DNA from: Candidatus Gerdarchaeota archaeon
Lineage (GTDB): Archaea; Asgardarchaeota; Heimdallarchaeia; JABLTI01
Reading direction: 5' to 3'
NCBI GenBank assembly: GCA_016839405.1
Contig: JAEOUJ010000127.1
Span: 1-8,892, forward strand
DNA length: 8,892 nucleotides
Part shown: one piece after another, positions 5,624 through 8,892 of the stretch
Position numbering within the stretch: the first letter of the stretch is position 1
Layout of the letters: every line of letters starts with the position of its first letter
Translations under genes and position numbers: made by a program
Notes under the pieces: generated by a model
Told to the model about the DNA's origin: nothing
Database searches by the model: none
Seen by the model: the letters and a program-made list of their open reading frames with translations, nothing else

Positions 5624-5938
5624 ATGGTAGAAAAGAAAATGCGATTGGAATTATTGCTTGCAGGACCACCAACAAAGAAATGTTTGTTTTTAAAAGAAAT
5701 TTTTACTCAATTCGTCATGGAAAATCCACTTTTACGTTTAGACATCTATTATGCTGGCAGTTCAATACAAATTCCAACAACCAAAGGGTACAAGAAAACA
5801 ATTGATAAACGAATCAAAATACCAATGGTTTTTATAAATGGCGCTCCTGTTCCCAAAAAATTTCATTCAGACATTGATTATTTAAGATCACAAATTAATT
5901 TGGAGTTGAGTAAGAGCGAACAGCATTGGCAATTTTAG
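5624..5938 (+). CDS. Thioredoxin-fold protein with TxxC in place of CxxC
   Basis: This 104-residue protein looks like a small thioredoxin/glutaredoxin-fold protein. It has strand MRLELLLAG, an active-site loop GPPTKKC (Thr17, Cys20), a helix, strand RLDIYYAG, then KIPMVFINGAPV, which has the Ile-Pro cis-proline signature (Pro67) before an edge strand, and a final helix. The usual first (nucleophilic) cysteine is Thr17, leaving a single Cys20, so it cannot do ordinary dithiol-disulfide exchange by itself. It may act as a monothiol carrier, in a TxxC arrangement recalling peroxiredoxin-like sites, or hold the lipoyl or persulfide substrate. It starts two bases after the ligase stop with GGAG 11 bases upstream, so it is co-translated with the ligase. 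A second in-frame ATG at 5639 is possible. The fold call rests on pattern, not strong identity. Confidence 0.6.
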   Translation: MVEKKMRLELLLAGPPTKKCLFLKEIFTQFVMENPLLRLDIYYAGSSIQIPTTKGYKKTIDKRIKIPMVFINGAPVPKKFHSDIDYLRSQINLELSKSEQHWQF

Positions 5939-5954
5939 CTGTTTATCTGTAACT

Positions 5955-5970
5955 AATCAAAATTTTGATT
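5955..5970. repeat. Perfect 16-bp palindrome AATCAAAATTTTGATT
   Basis: It begins 17 bases after the stop of the thioredoxin-fold gene, at the end of the lipoate operon. It has no central loop, so it is a poor hairpin; a protein-binding site or chance symmetry in AT-rich DNA are both possible. A shorter inverted repeat follows, AGATAT (5988-5993) and ATATCT (5999-6004). The 276-base gap between 5939 and 6214 otherwise contains only repeat copy 2 and no gene. Confidence 0.35.
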
Positions 5971-6118
5971 CTTTAAAATATAATTTTAGATATTAATTAT
6001 ATCTCTATAATTTGAAACTATTTTTCAATAGCAATTAGTTTAAAGGATGGCTTTAATTTCAAAAAAAAAATGTAATCACCATAAACAATTATTATTTATT
6101 TTAATTATGCGAGTCGCG

Positions 6119-6155
6119 TGTTCACATCGTACTGGACCCACCACTTTTTCTTTTA
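6119..6155 (+). repeat. tRNA-3'-end-like dispersed repeat, copy 2
   Basis: Second copy of the 37-bp element. Read as tRNA positions it gives a variable loop GAGTC (6111-6115), T-stem GCGTG/CGTAC with four of five pairs (two of them G-T), loop TTCACAT (6121-6127), acceptor-like TGGACCC (6133-6139), A6140 and CCA (6141-6143). TTTTTCTTTTA follows. No matching 5' acceptor (GGGTCCA) or D-arm is present upstream. It lies 60 bases before the chosen start of the TPR gene; an open frame that runs through it from an ATG at 6047 is therefore probably not coding at its front end. Confidence 0.7.
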
Positions 6156-6214
6156 CTAATAATACTTTTATTTCAGTTAATGGTTTGTTTTACTATCATA
6201 TTGGGGGAATTCTC

Positions 6215-7885
6215 TTGTCTTCCACAATTAAACAACAACTACAAAAAGTTGAGCAACTCCATTTTCATGGTGAATACCAAGAAGCACTCAAATTAATAGA
6301 AGAAGGTTTTAAAACTAAGAATATCAGCAAAGAAGAAAAACTTGCCTTCTTAATTCTTAAAAGCACGATACACTTTGATTTAGGGGAACTCAAAGAAGCC
6401 TTAGAAATAGCAGAAAAAGTACTTGGGGAAAGTGGAGAAACTGATAATGTTTTACTTCATATAGATGCTTTGATACAAAAAGGAATGGTTATCTTTAATT
6501 TATATGAGAAGATAGATGAATCTGCAAATTCTCTTGATAAAGCTAATGAATTATTAGAAACAACTAAATTAGTCATTCCAGAAAAGGATTTCTCTAAAAG
6601 GAAAGCATTATTATTCCTGGTTAAGGCAAACCTTTTATCTGTTTCTGGAAATCGAAAAGAAAGCCATAAGCTTTTTGAAGAAAGCGTTTCTTTTGCGAGA
6701 AAAAGTGGGAATAAAAGAATACTTGCCTGGGTTTTACTTTGGACTGGATTTGTAACAACTAACAAGAATTATGCTGAAGAAGCTCATGAAATATCAATTG
6801 AAATTGGCAATAAATTTCTATTAGCTTGTTCATATTTCTCTCTCGCAGTTAATGCAGGATACAAATACGATTATTATGAAGCAATTGAATTATACATAAA
6901 AGGATTTTCTCTCTTAGATGAAGTTGGTTCAACTTTTCATAGAGAAGGAAGTTATAATAATTTAGGAGTTTGTTATCATAATACTTACCAATTGGATAAA
7001 GCATTAGAATGTTATCAAAGAGCTTTGAAAGGAAGTAGTATACAAAGCTATGTCATGCTTAGCAATATTGGCTATGTTTATTTACTGGATAATAAACTCG
7101 AAGAAGCAAAAGACTATTATTTAAAAGCATTGCAAAATTGTGAAGAAGTAAAGGGCTATTTATATCTTGCTAGTTATTTTTATCAACTGATTTTTATTTC
7201 ATTAGAATTAAATGAATTCACTCAAGCACAAATGTATTTGGATCGTTTAGAACAGCTAAGCAAAGAAATAAGTTTAGAGAAGTTCTCTCTCAAAGCATAC
7301 CTTGCTTCTATTTTAATTCTTAAAGCAAGTGGAGATATCAGTGATTTAGGTGAAGCAGTAAAATTACTTAAAGAAATTTTGACAAAGGAGAACTTAGATC
7401 CAGGTTCGCGATTAGAGGCATTATACTCATTATTAGAGATTCGAATAAAAGAATTACAAATATCAGCTACAAAAGAATCTTTAATTGAAGTAAAAAAACA
7501 AGCTATTCGTTTAGAAGTAGAAGCAGAAGAAAGGCAGTACAAATGGCTCCTTGGTAACGTTTATCGTTTACAATCACAACTTGCCTTAATAGAGATAGAT
7601 GCTGATACAGCTATTGATTTATTGAAGAAGGCAGAAAATATAGCAATTGAAAACAAAAATGAATTTCTTAAGGAAAAAATAACTGAAGATCATGAAAAAA
7701 TCAATCAACAACTTGGTTTGTTGCAGCAACTCCAAGAGCGGAAAGCACCTCTTAGTGAAACAGTTAAGCTTGCATCTTTGGAGAATACTATTCAAAAAAT
7801 AAAAAAGGAAACTGTTCTTGAAGAGCGGGATGAGGAAACGGGTAAAATCATCGAATACCGGAAACTTTTCGCATTAAAGATTTAG
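6215..7885 (+). CDS. TPR-repeat protein with C-terminal coiled coil
   Basis: This is a helical-repeat protein of 556 residues from TTG 6215. The frame is open back to an ATG at 6047, but that extension crosses repeat copy 2, starts with a poly-Lys/His stretch of non-protein-like composition, and has no ribosome site. TTG 6215 has GGGGG seven bases upstream and is followed at once by TPR-like sequence, so it is preferred. Tetratricopeptide repeats are seen through most of the length: GEYQEALKLIEEG, GELKEALEIAEKVL, and clearest at about residues 245-307, NNLGVCYHNTYQLDKALECYQRAL and SNIGYVYLLDNKLEEAKDYYLKAL. Residues from about 485 onward are Leu/Gln/Glu-rich and probably a coiled coil ending in a charged tail. 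It is cytoplasmic, a protein-protein scaffold or signalling adaptor; no enzymatic domain is visible. It stands alone, 276 bases after the lipoate operon, and there is no evidence that it belongs to that system. Confidence 0.82.
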   Translation: MSSTIKQQLQKVEQLHFHGEYQEALKLIEEGFKTKNISKEEKLAFLILKSTIHFDLGELKEALEIAEKVLGESGETDNVLLHIDALIQKGMVIFNLYEKIDESANSLDKANELLETTKLVIPEKDFSKRKALLFLVKANLLSVSGNRKESHKLFEESVSFARKSGNKRILAWVLLWTGFVTTNKNYAEEAHEISIEIGNKFLLACSYFSLAVNAGYKYDYYEAIELYIKGFSLLDEVGSTFHREGSYNNLGVCYHNTYQLDKALECYQRALKGSSIQSYVMLSNIGYVYLLDNKLEEAKDYYLKALQNCEEVKGYLYLASYFYQLIFISLELNEFTQAQMYLDRLEQLSKEISLEKFSLKAYLASILILKASGDISDLGEAVKLLKEILTKENLDPGSRLEALYSLLEIRIKELQISATKESLIEVKKQAIRLEVEAEERQYKWLLGNVYRLQSQLALIEIDADTAIDLLKKAENIAIENKNEFLKEKITEDHEKINQQLGLLQQLQERKAPLSETVKLASLENTIQKIKKETVLEERDEETGKIIEYRKLFALKI

Positions 7886-7900
7886 TAACCGTAGGTCATG

Positions 7901-7937
7901 TGTTCTAATCGCATTGAGCTCACCACTACTTCTTTTG
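7901..7937 (+). repeat. tRNA-3'-end-like dispersed repeat, copy 3
   Basis: Third and structurally best copy, 16 bases after the stop of the TPR gene. As a tRNA 3' end it has a canonical variable loop AGGTC (7893-7897), a full five-pair T-stem ATGTG/CGCAT including one T-G pair, loop TTCTAAT (7903-7909), acceptor-like TGAGCTC (7915-7921), discriminator A7922 and encoded CCA (7923-7925), then TACTTCTTTTG. A clean 5' acceptor GAGCTCA and D-arm are absent upstream, where the TPR coding region lies. It could serve as the 3' end or terminator of the TPR transcript. Confidence 0.7.
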
Positions 7938-7959
7938 TCTTCTCTATGATTTCTAATCA

Positions 7960-7967
7960 TTTATATA
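7960..7967 (+). promoter_or_regulatory. TATA-like box before the Ntn-hydrolase gene
   Basis: TTTATATA lies 54 bases before the ATG at 8022, following the T-rich end of repeat copy 3. It is a good archaeal TATA match and would give a start site near 7990, hence a leader of about 30 bases. A weaker TTAAATA at 7981 is an alternative that would make the message almost leaderless. Confidence 0.4.
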
Positions 7968-8021
7968 TGCGAATTACTTCTTAAATATTTGAGAAATTAC
8001 TCTGAAATAAAGGTTATAAGA

Positions 8022-8892
8022 ATGACACCTAAAAAATCGAATATATGGGCAGTTCTAATAATTACTATAATTAGTATTTCATCAATCAGTGTATTAAATT
8101 GGAAAATAGTATTAATCAATAGCAAGTCTGAAAAGAACATCTATTCCTGTACAAATATTGCTATCAGACGAAATGATGAGATCTTTTTTGGTAATAATGA
8201 GGATGGAGGAAATGGTCATCCTTTATTCTTGCATCCGGAAAAAAGTGTTATTTGGTTTTTCCCTAAATCTACTGATGGTTATGGAATGGTTCATCTTGGT
8301 TGGTACTGGCAAGAAAATTATAATTTCCAAGGTGGTATCAATGAGTTTGGACTTTGTTATGACTCTACAGGCATCCCAGAATTACCTTTAAATCCTCATC
8401 CTGAAAAACCATTTAATTATATTAATGATCCCCTCTTTCTAAGTATTTTGTGGAATTGTCGAAATGTATCCGAAGCTGTAGCATTCATTAATGATTATAA
8501 TTTTGGTGACCGCATGTGGTATCAACTATTTCTCGCTGATGCTACCGGTGAAGCTGTAGTCGTAAGTCCGAATTATAATGGAGAGCTTAATTTCACTTAT
8601 AAAGGAACGGCAGATAGCTATTTAGCTCAAACTAACTTCAATCGAATTCATAATGAAAGTAATAATGGAGGATTCCCCTGTCCAAGATATACAACTGCAT
8701 GCTCTATGCTTAGCAATATGCTTAATCAAAGTTCTATCACTTATGAAGATTCATTGTCTGTAATGGAAGCAGTTCGACTAAAATTTCCAGCCTACACAGC
8801 CTATACCAATGTCTTTGATTTGCAAAGAAACTTGCTATATTTGGTTTATGCTTCTCAATTTGATGAAGTTGTAACATTAAACATGACTTATG
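8022..8892 (+). CDS. Membrane-anchored Ntn-type amidase (choloylglycine hydrolase/C45-like), partial
   Basis: The gene is open from ATG 8022 to the right edge, 290 codons, so the C-terminus is missing. Residues 9-32 are a hydrophobic segment after a short Lys-containing N-terminus, an uncleaved anchor or signal peptide that would put the enzyme outside the cell. Then YSCTNIAIRRNDEIFFGNNED follows: Cys43-Thr with a strand, turn and FGNNED, matching the start of mature linear amide C-N hydrolases such as bile salt hydrolase and penicillin V acylase (CTxxxx...YFGRNLD). Cys43 would become the N-terminal nucleophile after autocleavage and Asp61 matches the conserved Asp; the Arg of FGRNLD is Asn here. 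Further on, GGINEFGLCYDSTG matches the family's GxNExGL strand. Family members hydrolyse amide bonds of acyl-amino acids, beta-lactams or peptides; the substrate is unknown. It has no visible link to the lipoate system. Confidence 0.8.
   Translation, partial: MTPKKSNIWAVLIITIISISSISVLNWKIVLINSKSEKNIYSCTNIAIRRNDEIFFGNNEDGGNGHPLFLHPEKSVIWFFPKSTDGYGMVHLGWYWQENYNFQGGINEFGLCYDSTGIPELPLNPHPEKPFNYINDPLFLSILWNCRNVSEAVAFINDYNFGDRMWYQLFLADATGEAVVVSPNYNGELNFTYKGTADSYLAQTNFNRIHNESNNGGFPCPRYTTACSMLSNMLNQSSITYEDSLSVMEAVRLKFPAYTAYTNVFDLQRNLLYLVYASQFDEVVTLNMTY

Noticed and set aside
6457..7542. Minus-strand open frames opposite the TPR gene.
   Set aside because: Ser/Phe/Leu-rich translations with no domain signal, antisense to a convincing TPR protein.
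7830..7925. A complete tRNA gene ending with repeat copy 3, using GAGCGGG as 5' acceptor strand.
   Set aside because: Only four of seven acceptor pairs form, no proper D-arm or anticodon arm can be drawn, and the bases belong to the TPR coding region up to its stop at 7885.
8158..8391. A 77-codon open frame on the plus strand.
   Set aside because: It lies out of frame inside the Ntn-hydrolase gene, whose own frame carries clear family motifs.
1..8892. CRISPR array, insertion sequence, rRNA or replication origin.
   Set aside because: No regularly spaced repeats, transposase-like protein, rRNA-like conserved stretch or origin-type repeat cluster is seen on either strand.

Overview
The window is an AT-rich piece of a prokaryotic genome that is most likely archaeal. 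Shine-Dalgarno sites of the GGTGA type, complementary to the archaeal 16S 3' end, precede several genes. TATA-like boxes lie in the intergenic gaps. The protein families (HdrA-type N-terminal domain, DUF5714, dicluster ferredoxin with an IPWWPTID leader, large TPR protein, membrane-anchored Ntn amidase) are ones I associate with archaea. An Asgard-type (Loki/Heimdall-like) lineage is a reasonable guess, but no marker gene here fixes it.

Layout. (1) 35-610 (+): a GNAT acetyltransferase. (2) 884-3286 (-): a tight five-gene operon, read in the order HdrA-N-like Fe-S protein, dicluster ferredoxin, DGC domain fused to a glycine-cleavage-H-like lipoyl domain, DGC protein, DGC/EGC protein. (3) 3287-3543: a divergent control region with a 12-6-12 inverted repeat. 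(4) 3544-5938 (+): a tight four-gene operon of ArsR regulator with a CVC motif, DUF5714 Cys-rich protein, two-domain lipoate-protein ligase, and thioredoxin-fold protein with TxxC. (5) 6215-7885 (+): a TPR protein. (6) 8022-8892 (+): an Ntn-type amidase running off the right edge.

How the genes may work together. The two divergent operons look like one module. One side carries a protein with an intact lipoylation motif (ESVKA), the other carries the ligase that could load it. No glycine cleavage P, T or L protein and no 2-oxoacid dehydrogenase is encoded nearby. The partners are Fe-S and Cys-rich proteins, and an ArsR-type Cys-containing regulator sits between the operons. This resembles in logic, but not in gene content, the bacterial/archaeal sHdr-LbpA sulfur oxidation system, where a GcvH-like lipoate-binding protein, a dedicated ligase and an ArsR-type repressor occur with heterodisulfide-reductase-like proteins. 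Here HdrB/HdrC and the FAD part of HdrA are missing and three DGC-domain proteins take their place. I regard this DGC-lipoyl module as the best candidate for an undescribed system; its substrate (sulfur, metalloid or C1) is not known from sequence.

A second signal is a dispersed 37-bp repeat present three times in the same orientation (666, 6119, 7901), each between genes. Each copy reads like a tRNA 3' end (T-arm, acceptor strand, discriminator, usually CCA) followed by a T-rich tract, without the rest of a tRNA.
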